Assembly: GCA_016704465.1 (NCBI GenBank)
Contig: JADJAD010000008.1
Coordinates: 372,001 to 436,000, forward strand
Length of the DNA: 64,000 bases
DNA from: Gemmatimonadota bacterium
Lineage (GTDB): Bacteria > Gemmatimonadota > Gemmatimonadetes > Gemmatimonadales > Gemmatimonadaceae
Reading direction: 5' to 3'
Shown here piece after piece: positions 1 through 8,484 of the stretch (position 1 is its first letter; each line of letters starts with the position of its first letter). Below the pieces are notes generated by a model. That model saw only the letters and a program-made list of their open reading frames with translations, did not search any database and was not told the DNA's origin. The translations under genes were made by a program, and so were the position numbers.

Positions 1-457
1 CGGGGTCGGGACGGGACGGGACAACGCCGACCGTCACCAGGGCATGCGTCGACTCGGCCACGCGCGCCGCTCGCTTGAGCGCGGCGCGAAACTCCTCGGG
101 ATCGCCGATCGCCCAGTCGGCGTGCACCGAGAGCATCAGCGCCTCGGCGCTGTCGCGTCGGGCGATCTCCGTGGCTGCCCACGCGAGCGCCGCCGCGGTG
201 CCGGCCGGCCGGGGTTCGGCGATCAGGTTCGCTCGCGGGATCTCCGGAACCAGAGCGTGGATCGGCTCGACCAACGAGGCGTTGGTGAGGATGAGGATGC
301 GCGACGGATCAGCCAGTGGGAGCAGGCGCTCGACCGTGTTGCGCAGGAGCGGATGCGAGTCGATGAGCGGGAGCAGTTGCTTCGGACGCGTCGGGGTACT
401 CAGGGGCCAGAACCGCGAGCCGACGCCGCCGGCGAGGATGACGACCCACTGGCTCAT
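1..457 (-). CDS. manC: Mannose-1-phosphate guanylyltransferase, N-terminal part (runs off the window)
   Basis: The visible 152 residues begin MSQWVVILAGGVGSRFWPLS and continue with PKQLLPL, the nucleotide-binding signature of sugar-phosphate nucleotidyltransferases, in the form typical of GDP-mannose pyrophosphorylases. The enzyme makes GDP-mannose from mannose-1-phosphate and GTP in the cytoplasm, feeding polysaccharide or LPS sugars. The ATG at 457 overlaps the stop of the upstream response regulator (ATGA), so the two are translationally coupled. The 3' end lies before base 1, so the C-terminal part and any isomerase domain cannot be judged. A related nucleotidyltransferase with another sugar substrate is possible. 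Confidence 0.8.
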   Translation of the reverse strand, partial: MSQWVVILAGGVGSRFWPLSTPTRPKQLLPLIDSHPLLRNTVERLLPLADPSRILILTNASLVEPIHALVPEIPRANLIAEPRPAGTAAALAWAATEIARRDSAEALMLSVHADWAIGDPEEFRAALKRAARVAESTHALVTVGVVPSRPDP

Positions 458-861
458 GCGTCGCCCTCGGGGGCGAGCGGGAGCGAAACCCCGACCAGCT
501 CGGCCGTGCGCAGGTACAGCTTTTTCGGGCTGAACGGCTTGGTCATGAATTCGGTGGCCCCCAGCGCCACGGCGCGCTTGTGCTGGGCCTCCTGGCCGGC
601 GGCGGTGAGGACAATGCAGGGGGTGTCGCGCCATCGGTCGCTTGCCCGCATGTGGGCCAGCACATCGAATCCCGACAGGTGCGGCATCATGACGTCGAGC
701 AGGACGAGGGCAATGTCCTCTTCTCGCTCCAGCACTTCGATCGCCTCGCGCCCATCGAAGGCGAGCGTGACCCGAAAGGGACCCTGCTCGAGCTTCATCT
801 TGATGATGCGGCCGATGTGCGGCTCGTCATCGGCCACCAACACGTGCCGGAAGGAGACCAC
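454..861 (-). CDS. Single-domain response regulator (receiver domain)
   Basis: A 135-residue stand-alone CheY-like receiver. The acidic pair D11/D12 (VADDEP), phospho-acceptor D56 (LLDVMMP), T86 (VLTAAG) and K108 (TKPF) are all present, so it should be phosphorylatable. There is no output domain. The GTG start at 861 lies 2 bases after the stop of the roadblock gene, and its stop overlaps the manC start, which makes a three-gene operon. The context suggests a signalling input linked to polysaccharide sugar supply or to small-GTPase control, but the cognate kinase is not adjacent. The reading frame is open further upstream, but that stretch overlaps the roadblock gene and is not domain-like. 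Confidence 0.85.
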   Translation of the reverse strand: MVSFRHVLVADDEPHIGRIIKMKLEQGPFRVTLAFDGREAIEVLEREEDIALVLLDVMMPHLSGFDVLAHMRASDRWRDTPCIVLTAAGQEAQHKRAVALGATEFMTKPFSPKKLYLRTAELVGVSLPLAPEGDA

Positions 862-863
862 GG

Positions 864-1217
864 CTAGACGAGCGAGGCGATGTTGCCGCGATGTCGGCGC
901 AGTTCGAACAGGAGCGATCCGACGTTGGCCGAGGGGTGTACGAGCACGAGCAGCACCGCCTCGGTCGAGAGCGCGCACACGACGGCAAAGCCGCGTTCGT
1001 ACTCGATCACCGAGGTGACGAGGGCGCCGCGGCCGGCGTGCAGGGCCAGCTCATCGGCCGCCGAGACCAGCGACGGCACGTGGGCCGCGAGGTGGTCGGC
1101 GTCGAGCGTGGGGCCCGTGTGGCTATCGATGACGAGGCCATCTCGCCCCAACAGGATGACCGCTTCGACGCCATCGCGCCGGGCGAGCGTCCCGACCAGT
1201 TCGCGAATCGTAGGCAT
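864..1217 (-). CDS. Roadblock/LC7 domain protein
   Basis: A 117-residue protein starting MPTIRELVGTLARRDGV. The alternating hydrophobic pattern (VEAVILLGRDGLVIDS, later RGALVTSVIEYERGFAVV) is that of the roadblock/LC7 fold, which in bacteria usually acts as a partner or GAP-like regulator of MglA-type GTPases. It is the first gene of a minus-strand operon with a receiver protein and manC, downstream of a good promoter at 1244-1271. No MglA-like GTPase is visible nearby, so the partner is unknown. Confidence 0.8.
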   Translation of the reverse strand: MPTIRELVGTLARRDGVEAVILLGRDGLVIDSHTGPTLDADHLAAHVPSLVSAADELALHAGRGALVTSVIEYERGFAVVCALSTEAVLLVLVHPSANVGSLLFELRRHRGNIASLV

Positions 1218-1243
1218 CCGTGCTCCAGGGGGTGGTCGTCGCA

Positions 1244-1271
1244 AGCATAACGGGAGGCGAAATGAAGTCAA
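1244..1271 (-). promoter_or_regulatory. Promoter for the roadblock-response regulator-manC operon
   Basis: On the minus strand TTGACT (1271-1266) is followed after 16 bases by TATGCT (1249-1244), about 30 bases upstream of the roadblock ATG at 1217. It resembles a housekeeping sigma factor promoter. It is divergent from the promoter of the lipoprotein gene. Confidence 0.55.
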
Positions 1272-1281
1272 GCATCGTCGC

Positions 1282-1310
1282 TTGAAGTCGCGCGACGGAA
1301 CCGATAGTCT
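1282..1310 (+). promoter_or_regulatory. Candidate promoter for the lipoprotein gene
   Basis: TTGAAG (1282-1287), a 17-base spacer and TAGTCT (1305-1310) would place transcription start near 1317. This supports translation from the ATG at 1326 rather than the TTG at 1311. The match to consensus is moderate. Confidence 0.4.
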
Positions 1311-1325
1311 TTGCCCCGGGGGATC

Positions 1326-1943
1326 ATGATCGCGAACCTGTTGTCGAGTCGAATGATACGGAATCCATTGCTCCGCGTCGCGGGGTTGCTTGCCACCGTC
1401 GTAGGACTCAGCGCCTGCGACGACTCGCTGGGACTGCGCGCGTCGTTGTCGGTCCAGTTCGACACCCTGTCGGCCTACGCCATGTCGCAGACGCCCATCA
1501 GCTTTCCCGCGGCGTATTCCGCCGGCAGCGGCATCGTGGTGCGGGTCGATCCCGACCTCGCGTTCGATGTCGCCTTCGATCTTGCCGGAGATGGCAAGGT
1601 CCAGCTGATTCCTGCGCGACGGATCAGCTCGACGCGCCGAGTCAGCGGGATTCCCTCGGCGACGCCGCGCATGGGCATGCAGCTGGTGAAGGGGACGTTC
1701 GAGAGCATGACCAAGGCGCCGACCGGCGGCTACGTCTACGACTCGACCTTCACGGTGGTGCCCGGCGAGGCCGTCGTGGTCGAACTCGCGAGCGATGCCT
1801 GCCAGTTCTCGCTCTCGCAGCAGCTCTACGCAAAGCTGGTGGTTGACAGCGTCGTTCCGGCGCGTCGACAGCTCTACTTCCGCGCGGTGCGCGATCCCAA
1901 CTGCGGCTTTCGCTCGCTGCAGCCCGGCGTGCCCAAGAACTAG
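1326..1943 (+). CDS. Putative lipoprotein of unknown function
   Basis: The N-terminus has a hydrophobic segment (LLRVAGLLATVVGL) ending in a lipobox LSAC followed by DD, so it is probably a lipidated, exported protein. The remaining ~170 residues have no motif I recognise. The ATG at 1326 is preferred because of the G-rich stretch just upstream and the inferred transcription start; ATG 1353 is an alternative. It ends 3 bases before serS, so it may be co-transcribed with it, but a functional link is not evident. Confidence 0.7.
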   Translation: MIANLLSSRMIRNPLLRVAGLLATVVGLSACDDSLGLRASLSVQFDTLSAYAMSQTPISFPAAYSAGSGIVVRVDPDLAFDVAFDLAGDGKVQLIPARRISSTRRVSGIPSATPRMGMQLVKGTFESMTKAPTGGYVYDSTFTVVPGEAVVVELASDACQFSLSQQLYAKLVVDSVVPARRQLYFRAVRDPNCGFRSLQPGVPKN

Positions 1944-1946
1944 CGC

Positions 1947-3220
1947 ATGCACGACTTCCGGGTGGTGCGCGATCAGGTCGATGCGCTGCGCAGCGCGATG
2001 CGCCGTCGCGGAAAGCTCGAGACGCTCGCGCCGGTGATTGATCGTGGCGTCGCGCTCGATGTGGAGCGGCGCGCGCTGATTCAGGCGGTGGAAGAGCGCA
2101 AGGCGGCGCGCAACGCCAGCTCGCAGGAAGTGGCGCGCCGCAAGAAGGCGGGGGAGGACGCGGCGCCCCTCATCGAGCAGGGACGCGCGTTAGGCGAGGA
2201 GATCGCGCGACTCGAGGCCGAGCTGTCGGTGGCCGAGGGGGCCTTGCAGCAGATCCTCCTCGAGCTCCCCAATTTCGTGCTGGAGGAGGTGCCGGACGGC
2301 GACGAGTCGCACAACCGCGTCGAGAAGACGTGGGGTGAGCCTCGGATCGGCGAAGGCCTCAAGCCGCACTGGGAACTGGCGGAGGCGCTCGGCATCCTCG
2401 ACCTCGCGCGGGGGCGAAGGTGGCCGGCTCCGGGTTTGTGGTGCTGCGCGGAGCAGGGGCGCGACTCACCCGCGCGCTCATGAACTTCTTCATCGATGTG
2501 CACACGCAGGAGCACGGCTACGAAGAAGTGTGGGTGCCGGCCCTGGTCAACCGTGCGTCGATGACCGGGACGGGGCAGCTCCCCAAGTTCGAGGATGACA
2601 TGTATGCGGTGTCGGGGGACGACCTGTTCCTGACGCCGACCGCCGAGGTGCCGGTCACGAACCTGTACCGCGACGAGATGCTCGACGCGAGTGAGCTGCC
2701 GCGCGGCTTTGTGGCGTACACGCCGTGCTTTCGGCGGGAGGCCGGGGCGGCCGGGAAGGACACGCGCGGCCTGTTGCGGCTGCACCAGTTCGACAAGGTC
2801 GAGATCGTGCGCTACACCACGCCCGAGCAGGCCGCTGAGGAACACGAACGCCTGACGCGGCACGCCGAGACGTTGCTGGAGCGACTCGGACTCCCGCATC
2901 GTCGGGTGCTGCTGGCGGCGGGCGACACGGGGCAGGGGAGCGCGAAGACGTGGGACCTCGAGGCATGGGCCCCCGGCGTGGGGTCGTGGCTCGAAGTGTC
3001 GTCGTGCTCGACCTTTGCCGATTACCAGGCGCGGCGGGCCAACATTCGGTTTCGACCGGCGCCGGGCGAGAAGCCACGCTTCGTGCACACACTCAACGGG
3101 TCGGGCCTGGCCTTTCCCCGGATCATCGCCTGCCTCCTGGAGCACTACCAGCAGCCCGATGGGAGCATCGTCATCCCGGAGGCGCTGCGCGCCTACGTCG
3201 GGACCGACGTGTTGCGTTAG
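1947..3220 (+). pseudogene. serS: Seryl-tRNA synthetase, interrupted by a -1 frameshift
   Basis: SerRS charges tRNA-Ser (and tRNA-Sec) with serine. The first part (MHDFRVVRDQVDALRSAM) is the N-terminal coiled-coil tRNA-binding arm. The class II catalytic core follows in another frame (YTPCFRREAGAAGKDTRGL, motif 2; a conserved C-terminal NGSG). The frames join at the G run 2410-2414: five Gs are present, and six would restore ...LDLARGAKVAGSGFVVLRG. The repaired protein would be about 424 residues, a normal length. As everything else is intact and the gene is essential, a sequence error is more likely than true loss. The stop is 2 bases before the sensor kinase start. Confidence 0.9.
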
Positions 3221-3222
3221 GC

Positions 3223-4374
3223 ATGCGCCGGCGCGCCACCGTCGTGCTGGTCGTGGTCGTGGCGCTGCTCTTGGGATCGTTTGTGCTGTTCAGCCAGCGG
3301 GTGGTGTCCCGGCTGCGCGACGAGGCGGCGCACGAGGGTCGCATGTACGCGCAGGTCTACCGCGCGCTGACCGACACCGGAAGCAATCCGGTCGGCGCCC
3401 TGTTCGAGCTCTCGGACCACATCCGTCGGTCGGGCGTTCCGGTGATCGTCACCGATCCGTCCGGTCATCCGACGGCCGCAGCCAACCTGCCGTTCATCAG
3501 CGCCGAGTCGCCGTTCCGTCCGGACGATCCCCGGCTCGCCGAGTGGATCACGCGCCTCGACGACGAGAACGAGCCGGTGCGGGAGCCGAATGTCGGGACC
3601 GTGCACTTCGGTCACACCCCGCTCGTCCGCGAGTTGCGCGTCGTGCCACTGGTGCAGGCCGGAACGCTCGGGCTCGCGTTGCTGGCCGCGCTCGTCATCT
3701 TCCGTACGCGGGCGCATGCCGACCGCGAGCGCGTGTGGGCGGGGATGGCGCGTGAGTCGGCGCACCAGCTCGGGACGCCGCTCTCGAGCCTGAGCGGATG
3801 GATCGAGCTGCTGCGCGATCGTGAAATGGATGCGCTCACCACGCGTGCGCTCGACCACATGCAGGGCGACCTGGAGCGGCTCGAGCGCGTGGCGCATCGC
3901 TTCGAACGCATCGGACGGCCGCCGAAGCGCGAGGCGGTCGACGTGGGGCTCATCGTCCAGCGCGTCTCCGACTACTTTCGCGCGCGCGTTCCCTCGCTGG
4001 CGCATGCCGTCACGATCGAGACGTACATTCACGAGGGGCCGCTCATCGCCCAAGGCGATCCGGTCCTCGTCGAGTGGGTGCTGGAAGCACTCATCAAGAA
4101 TGCGATCGATGCGCTCGCCGGCAACGGAGGACGGGTACGCCTTGGCGTCAAGCGTACCCCGGAGAACATCCAGCTGATGGTGGCGGACGACGGCCCGGGC
4201 ATCCCGCGCGAGAACCGCAAGCGCATCTTCGAGCCCGGCTTCTCCACCAAGCAGCATGGGTGGGGACTCGGACTCGCATTGACCCGTCGCATCGTCGAGG
4301 AATCGCACGGCGGGACGCTCACGCTGCTCCCGACCGAACGGGGGGCGGTCTTCCAGATTACCTTGCCCGCATGA
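3223..4374 (+). CDS. Membrane sensor histidine kinase
   Basis: A 383-residue kinase. There is a transmembrane segment at about residues 6-24, a periplasmic sensor region of ~115 residues, and a second membrane segment at ~142-161. The H-box is ESAHQLGTPLSSLSGW with His181 as likely phospho-acceptor. The ATPase boxes follow: N (EALIKNAIDAL), G1 (VADDGPGIP), F (IFEPGFSTK) and G2 (GWGLGLAL). The H-box has QLGTP rather than the common ELRTP. No response regulator is adjacent, so it is an orphan here. The ATG lies 2 bases after serS and its stop overlaps the next start (ATGA). Confidence 0.85.
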   Translation: MRRRATVVLVVVVALLLGSFVLFSQRVVSRLRDEAAHEGRMYAQVYRALTDTGSNPVGALFELSDHIRRSGVPVIVTDPSGHPTAAANLPFISAESPFRPDDPRLAEWITRLDDENEPVREPNVGTVHFGHTPLVRELRVVPLVQAGTLGLALLAALVIFRTRAHADRERVWAGMARESAHQLGTPLSSLSGWIELLRDREMDALTTRALDHMQGDLERLERVAHRFERIGRPPKREAVDVGLIVQRVSDYFRARVPSLAHAVTIETYIHEGPLIAQGDPVLVEWVLEALIKNAIDALAGNGGRVRLGVKRTPENIQLMVADDGPGIPRENRKRIFEPGFSTKQHGWGLGLALTRRIVEESHGGTLTLLPTERGAVFQITLPA

Positions 4375-6716
4375 CGTCGTCACTTGCACCCACGGACCAG
4401 ATGATCGCCGGGCTCAATGCGGCCCAACGCGAAGCAGTGCTCACCGTGGAGGGACCGCTCCTCGTCCTCGCCGGTGCCGGCTCGGGCAAGACCCGCGTCC
4501 TCACCACGCGCATCGCGCACCTCATCGAGCAGCACGGGGTCGATCCGCGCCACGTACTCGCGGTCACCTTCACCAACAAGGCCGCCGGCGAGATGCGCGA
4601 GCGCATCGCCAGGCTGTTGGGGACCGAACCCGCCGGGATGTGGGTCGGGACCTTCCACGCGGTCGGCGCGCGCGTGGTGCGCGCGCACGCCCACCTCGTC
4701 GGGCGCACGCCGGCGTTCACGATCTACGACCAGGACGACACGCTCTCCGTGGTCAAGCGGATCATGGAGCGCCTCAACGTCAATCCGAAGGAGCGCTCGC
4801 CGCAAGCAGTCCTCGCGTCGATCTCGGATGCGAAGAACGCGCTCGTCTCGCCCGAGGAGTATGCGCGCCTGGCGCTCGACCAGCACACCAAGGCGGTCGC
4901 CGAGGTGTACGCCGCGCTCGAGCCGGCCTTGCGGCAGGCCAACGCGGTCAGCTTCGACGACCTGCTCACGCTTCCCGTGCAGCTGCTCGAGCAGCATGCG
5001 CACATCCTGCGGCAGTTCCACGCGCGCTTTCGCTATGTGCTCGTGGACGAGTACCAGGACACCAACCGCGCGCAGTATCGCTTTGTCGCGCTGCTCGGCG
5101 CCGGACACGGTAACGTGGCGGTCGTCGGCGACGACGACCAGTCCATCTACGGCTGGCGCGGGGCCGACATCCGCAACATCCTCGACTTCGAGCAGGACTT
5201 TCCGGCCGCCCACGTCGTACGGCTGGAGGACAACTATCGCTCGACGCCGCAGATCCTCGCGGTGGCCAACGCCGCCATCTCGATGAACACGGCGCGGCGC
5301 GGCAAGACGCTGCGCAGCACGCGGCCGGCCGGCGACCCGGTGTCTGTGGTCGCCACGCTCGACGATCGCGACGAGGCGGAGTTCGTGGTCGAGGAGATCC
5401 AGGGGCACCGCTTCAGCGCGCGTGGACGCGCGCTACGCGACTTCGCGGTGCTGTATCGGACGAACGCGCAGAGTCGCGCGCTCGAGGAGTCGCTGCGACG
5501 CCACGGCATTCCGTATCGGCTCATCGGCTCCGTGCGCTTCTACGATCGGCGCGAGATCCGCGACCTCATGTCGTACCTCAAGCTCGTCGCCAATCCCAAC
5601 GACGACGAGGCGTTCCGCCGCGCGATCGCCGTCCCGCGCCGCGGCGTCGGCGAGACGTCGGTGGCGACCCTCGCCGAGCAGGCGTACCAGGCGCGCGTCC
5701 CGCTGCTCTCGGCGGCAACCGATCCGCAGCTGTCGGCGGGCATGCGTCCGGCGGCCCGGACGGCGCTCGCCGAGTTCGCCGCCCTCATCTCCCGCCTGCG
5801 TGACCTCGCGCGCGAGGCGTCGGTGGACGAGGTCCTGCGCGATCTCGTCGACGCCATTCGCTACCCGGACCATCTCAAGGCCGAAGGACCGGACGCCCCG
5901 GAGCGCATGGAGAACGTGCGCGAACTCATCACCAGCGCCGCCGAGACGGTCATCGAGGACGGGGGAGAGGTCGGCCTCACGCCGCTCGACCACTTCCTGC
6001 AGCGCGCCACGCTTGTGGCCGGCGTCGATGCCCTCGACCCCGACGCCGACGCCGTGGTGCTGATGACCCTGCACAACGCCAAGGGCCTCGAGTTCCCGGT
6101 CGTCTTCCTCACCGGGCTGGAGGAGGGACTCTTCCCGCTGTCGAGGTCGCGGGACGAACCGGCGCTGCTGGAAGAGGAGCGTCGCCTGTTCTATGTCGGC
6201 ATCACCCGGGCCGAGGAAACGCTCTTCATCACGCACGCCCGCAGTCGGCGGCGCAATGGTGAGATGATGAACTCCATGGCCTCCAGCTTCGTGCGCGACC
6301 TGCCCGGCACGCTGGTCAAGTCGCGCGCAACGGTCCGGCTTCGCGGCAGCGGGCGCTATGGCGACGTCGATGGCACCTTCGGCGGCGCGCGGTTCGGCGA
6401 CGCGGCCGACCGGTTCGGGGAGTCGCGGGCGCGCACGGAATGGTTTGGGGACCGCCCCACTCCCTCCGAGCGCCGACCGGGTACGCCCGTCGTCAGGGCG
6501 CCGTCGCGCAGCATCCCGGTCGAGGAGGAGTCGCAGGACGAGCCCATCTTCGTTCCGGGCGTGCGCGTCAAGCACGCCAAGTTCGGCGAGGGGACCATCG
6601 CCGAGCTCTCCGGCACCGGGCGCGACGCCAAGGTGACGGTCGACTTCGACGACGAGTCGATCGGGCGCAAGCGCCTCGTCGTGGCCTACGCGGGGCTCGA
6701 GCGAGGCATCGAATAG
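4371..6716 (+). CDS. pcrA: ATP-dependent 3'-5' DNA helicase PcrA/UvrD
   Basis: A 781-residue superfamily 1A helicase acting in nucleotide excision and mismatch repair and in clearing recombination or replication intermediates. Visible motifs in order are Walker A AGAGSGKTR, VDEYQDTN (motif II), GDDDQSIYGWRGAD (III), EDNYRSTPQIL (IV), LHNAKGLEFPVVF (V) and FYVGITRAEE (VI). The C-terminus has a PcrA-type Tudor-like tail (VKHAKFGEGTIAELSG). The chosen ATG overlaps the kinase stop; upstream codons in frame belong to the kinase gene. The stop TAG shares its G with the gatC start. Confidence 0.95.
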   Translation: MTSSLAPTDQMIAGLNAAQREAVLTVEGPLLVLAGAGSGKTRVLTTRIAHLIEQHGVDPRHVLAVTFTNKAAGEMRERIARLLGTEPAGMWVGTFHAVGARVVRAHAHLVGRTPAFTIYDQDDTLSVVKRIMERLNVNPKERSPQAVLASISDAKNALVSPEEYARLALDQHTKAVAEVYAALEPALRQANAVSFDDLLTLPVQLLEQHAHILRQFHARFRYVLVDEYQDTNRAQYRFVALLGAGHGNVAVVGDDDQSIYGWRGADIRNILDFEQDFPAAHVVRLEDNYRSTPQILAVANAAISMNTARRGKTLRSTRPAGDPVSVVATLDDRDEAEFVVEEIQGHRFSARGRALRDFAVLYRTNAQSRALEESLRRHGIPYRLIGSVRFYDRREIRDLMSYLKLVANPNDDEAFRRAIAVPRRGVGETSVATLAEQAYQARVPLLSAATDPQLSAGMRPAARTALAEFAALISRLRDLAREASVDEVLRDLVDAIRYPDHLKAEGPDAPERMENVRELITSAAETVIEDGGEVGLTPLDHFLQRATLVAGVDALDPDADAVVLMTLHNAKGLEFPVVFLTGLEEGLFPLSRSRDEPALLEEERRLFYVGITRAEETLFITHARSRRRNGEMMNSMASSFVRDLPGTLVKSRATVRLRGSGRYGDVDGTFGGARFGDAADRFGESRARTEWFGDRPTPSERRPGTPVVRAPSRSIPVEEESQDEPIFVPGVRVKHAKFGEGTIAELSGTGRDAKVTVDFDDESIGRKRLVVAYAGLERGIE

Positions 6717-7027
6717 TGGCGGTCTCGGACGAGGACGTGCGGCATGTGGCGGCGCTGGCGCGGCTCGGGCTGGAGCCGGATCGCGTGTCGCAGCTGGCGA
6801 CGGAACTGAACGGCATTCTCTCGCACATGGACGTCCTCGCCGCGGTCGACACCTCGGCGATCGACCTGCACGAGCGAGGCGACGGCCAGGGCATGCCCCT
6901 GCGAGATGATGGCGAGGCGCAGCTGCCCCTCGCGCACGGCCGCGAGACGTTCGCGCCCGCGTCCCGCGACGGCTTCTTTCTCGTCCCGCGACTTGCGACG
7001 CACGAGGATGCGTCGGAGGACGCGTGA
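6716..7027 (+). CDS. gatC: Aspartyl/glutamyl-tRNA amidotransferase subunit C
   Basis: A 103-residue GatC, which stabilises the GatA-GatB complex. The N-terminus VSDEDVRHVAALARLGL is diagnostic. The GTG start at 6716 overlaps the pcrA stop by one base and the stop overlaps the gatA start (GTGA). With gatA and gatB it forms the GatCAB enzyme that converts Glu-tRNA(Gln) and/or Asp-tRNA(Asn) to the amidated form, so this organism uses the indirect route for at least one of these amino acids. Confidence 0.93.
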   Translation: MAVSDEDVRHVAALARLGLEPDRVSQLATELNGILSHMDVLAAVDTSAIDLHERGDGQGMPLRDDGEAQLPLAHGRETFAPASRDGFFLVPRLATHEDASEDA

Positions 7028-8484
7028 ACGACGAGGCACTGCAGCTCCCGGCCGCGACCCTGGCGCGGCGCGTCGGCGCGGGCGACCGCTCGTCACTCGC
7101 GACCACGGACGCGGCCTTTGCGCGCAGCCAGGCCGTCGGCGCCGGCCCCGACGGACTGAACATCTTTTTGGGGCACGACCGGGAGTGGTCGCGCGCCGAG
7201 GCAGAGGCGATCGACGCACGCGTGGTGCGGGGAGAGTCGGTGGGACCGCTCGCGGGCGTCCCGGTGGCCGTGAAGGACAACCTCGCCACCGTGCACCTGC
7301 CGACCACCTGCGGCTCGCGCATCCTCGAGGGGTATCGCTCTCCGTTCGAGGCCACCGCCGTCCGTCGGCTGCGTGAGGCAGGGGCGGTCGTGGTCGGCAA
7401 GACCAACATGGACGAATTCGCGATGGGGTCGTCCACCGAATCGTCCGCGTACGGTCCGACGCGCAACCCGCGGGCGCCCGATCGCGTCCCCGGCGGGTCG
7501 TCGGGCGGGTCGGCCGCCGCGGTCGCCGCCGGGATCGTCCCGATCGCGTTAGGCTCGGAGACCGGTGGCTCGGTGCGGCAGCCCGCCGCGTTCTGCGGGA
7601 TCACCGGGATCAAGCCGACCTACGGTCGCGTCAGCCGGTATGGCCTCGTGGCGTATGGTTCATCGCTCGATCATGTCGGGGTGATGGGCCGGACCGTGGA
7701 TGATGCGGCGCTCGGGCTGCAGGTCATTGCCGGATACGACGGGCGCGATGCCACCTGCCTGGACGTCCCGGTGCCGGACTACCGATCGGCCGCATCGTCC
7801 TCGATGGCCGGGGTGGTGATCGGGCGCCCGCGCGAGTACTTCCCCGCGTCGCTCGATCCTCGCGTGCGTGAGGCCTGCGACGCCGCGCTGGATGCCCTGC
7901 GCGCCGCCGGCGCTGAAGTGCGCGACGTCTCGCTCCCGCATACCGCGCTGGCGATCCCGGCGTACTACATCGTCGCGCCGGCCGAGGCCTCGTCCAACCT
8001 CGCGCGGTTCGACGGCGCGCGCTATGGATTGCGCCTGTCGGGCGAGGGGCTGCGCGGCATGTACGAGTCGACGCGCTCGCGTGGCTTCGGCGCCGAGGTG
8101 ACCCGCCGGATCCTGCTCGGGACGTACGTGCTCTCGGCCGGCTACTACGATGCGTACTATCGCAAGGCGATGGAGGTGCGTCGCCTCATCACGAACGATT
8201 TCGCCGCCGTCTTTGGCGCCGGCGTACACGCCCTGGTCACCCCCACCACCCCGACCCCGGCCTTCCGCCTCGGCGAGGTCAGCGATCCGTACGAGATGTA
8301 CCTGAGCGATGTCTTCACCGTGACCGCCAACCTGGCGGGGGTCCCCGCCATGTCGGTGCCCGCCGGATTCGTCGACGCGCTCCCGATCGGCGTCCAGGTC
8401 ATCGCGCCGCACTTCGGCGAGCACGCGATGCTCGGCGTGGCCTACGCGCTCGAGCGCGCGCTCGGCGTCGGGGGCGCACGATGA
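7024..8484 (+). CDS. gatA: Aspartyl/glutamyl-tRNA amidotransferase subunit A
   Basis: A 486-residue amidase-signature subunit that frees ammonia from glutamine. The Ser-cisSer-Lys triad is visible: Lys in VAVKDNLAT, Ser in GGSSGGSAAAV and nucleophile Ser in GSETGGSVRQP. The GTG start overlaps gatC. The ALGS stretch uses a TTA Leu codon inside the repeated word CGTTAGGC (7547-7554), rare in this GC-rich DNA. Confidence 0.96.
   Translation: MNDEALQLPAATLARRVGAGDRSSLATTDAAFARSQAVGAGPDGLNIFLGHDREWSRAEAEAIDARVVRGESVGPLAGVPVAVKDNLATVHLPTTCGSRILEGYRSPFEATAVRRLREAGAVVVGKTNMDEFAMGSSTESSAYGPTRNPRAPDRVPGGSSGGSAAAVAAGIVPIALGSETGGSVRQPAAFCGITGIKPTYGRVSRYGLVAYGSSLDHVGVMGRTVDDAALGLQVIAGYDGRDATCLDVPVPDYRSAASSSMAGVVIGRPREYFPASLDPRVREACDAALDALRAAGAEVRDVSLPHTALAIPAYYIVAPAEASSNLARFDGARYGLRLSGEGLRGMYESTRSRGFGAEVTRRILLGTYVLSAGYYDAYYRKAMEVRRLITNDFAAVFGAGVHALVTPTTPTPAFRLGEVSDPYEMYLSDVFTVTANLAGVPAMSVPAGFVDALPIGVQVIAPHFGEHAMLGVAYALERALGVGGAR

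Noticed and set aside
44..1018. A 324-codon open frame on the plus strand at the window start
   Set aside because: It is antisense to manC and the response regulator, whose motifs are intact, and its translation is Arg-rich without domain pattern, as is usual for shadow frames in GC-rich DNA.
2188..2195. TTAGGC words as telomere-like sequence
   Set aside because: The copies are dispersed single words inside genes, not tandem arrays; only the over-representation is kept as a finding.
5433..7613. A 726-codon minus-strand open frame opposite pcrA and gatC/gatA
   Set aside because: It is a long antisense frame caused by GC-rich codon bias. The plus strand has strong motifs throughout.
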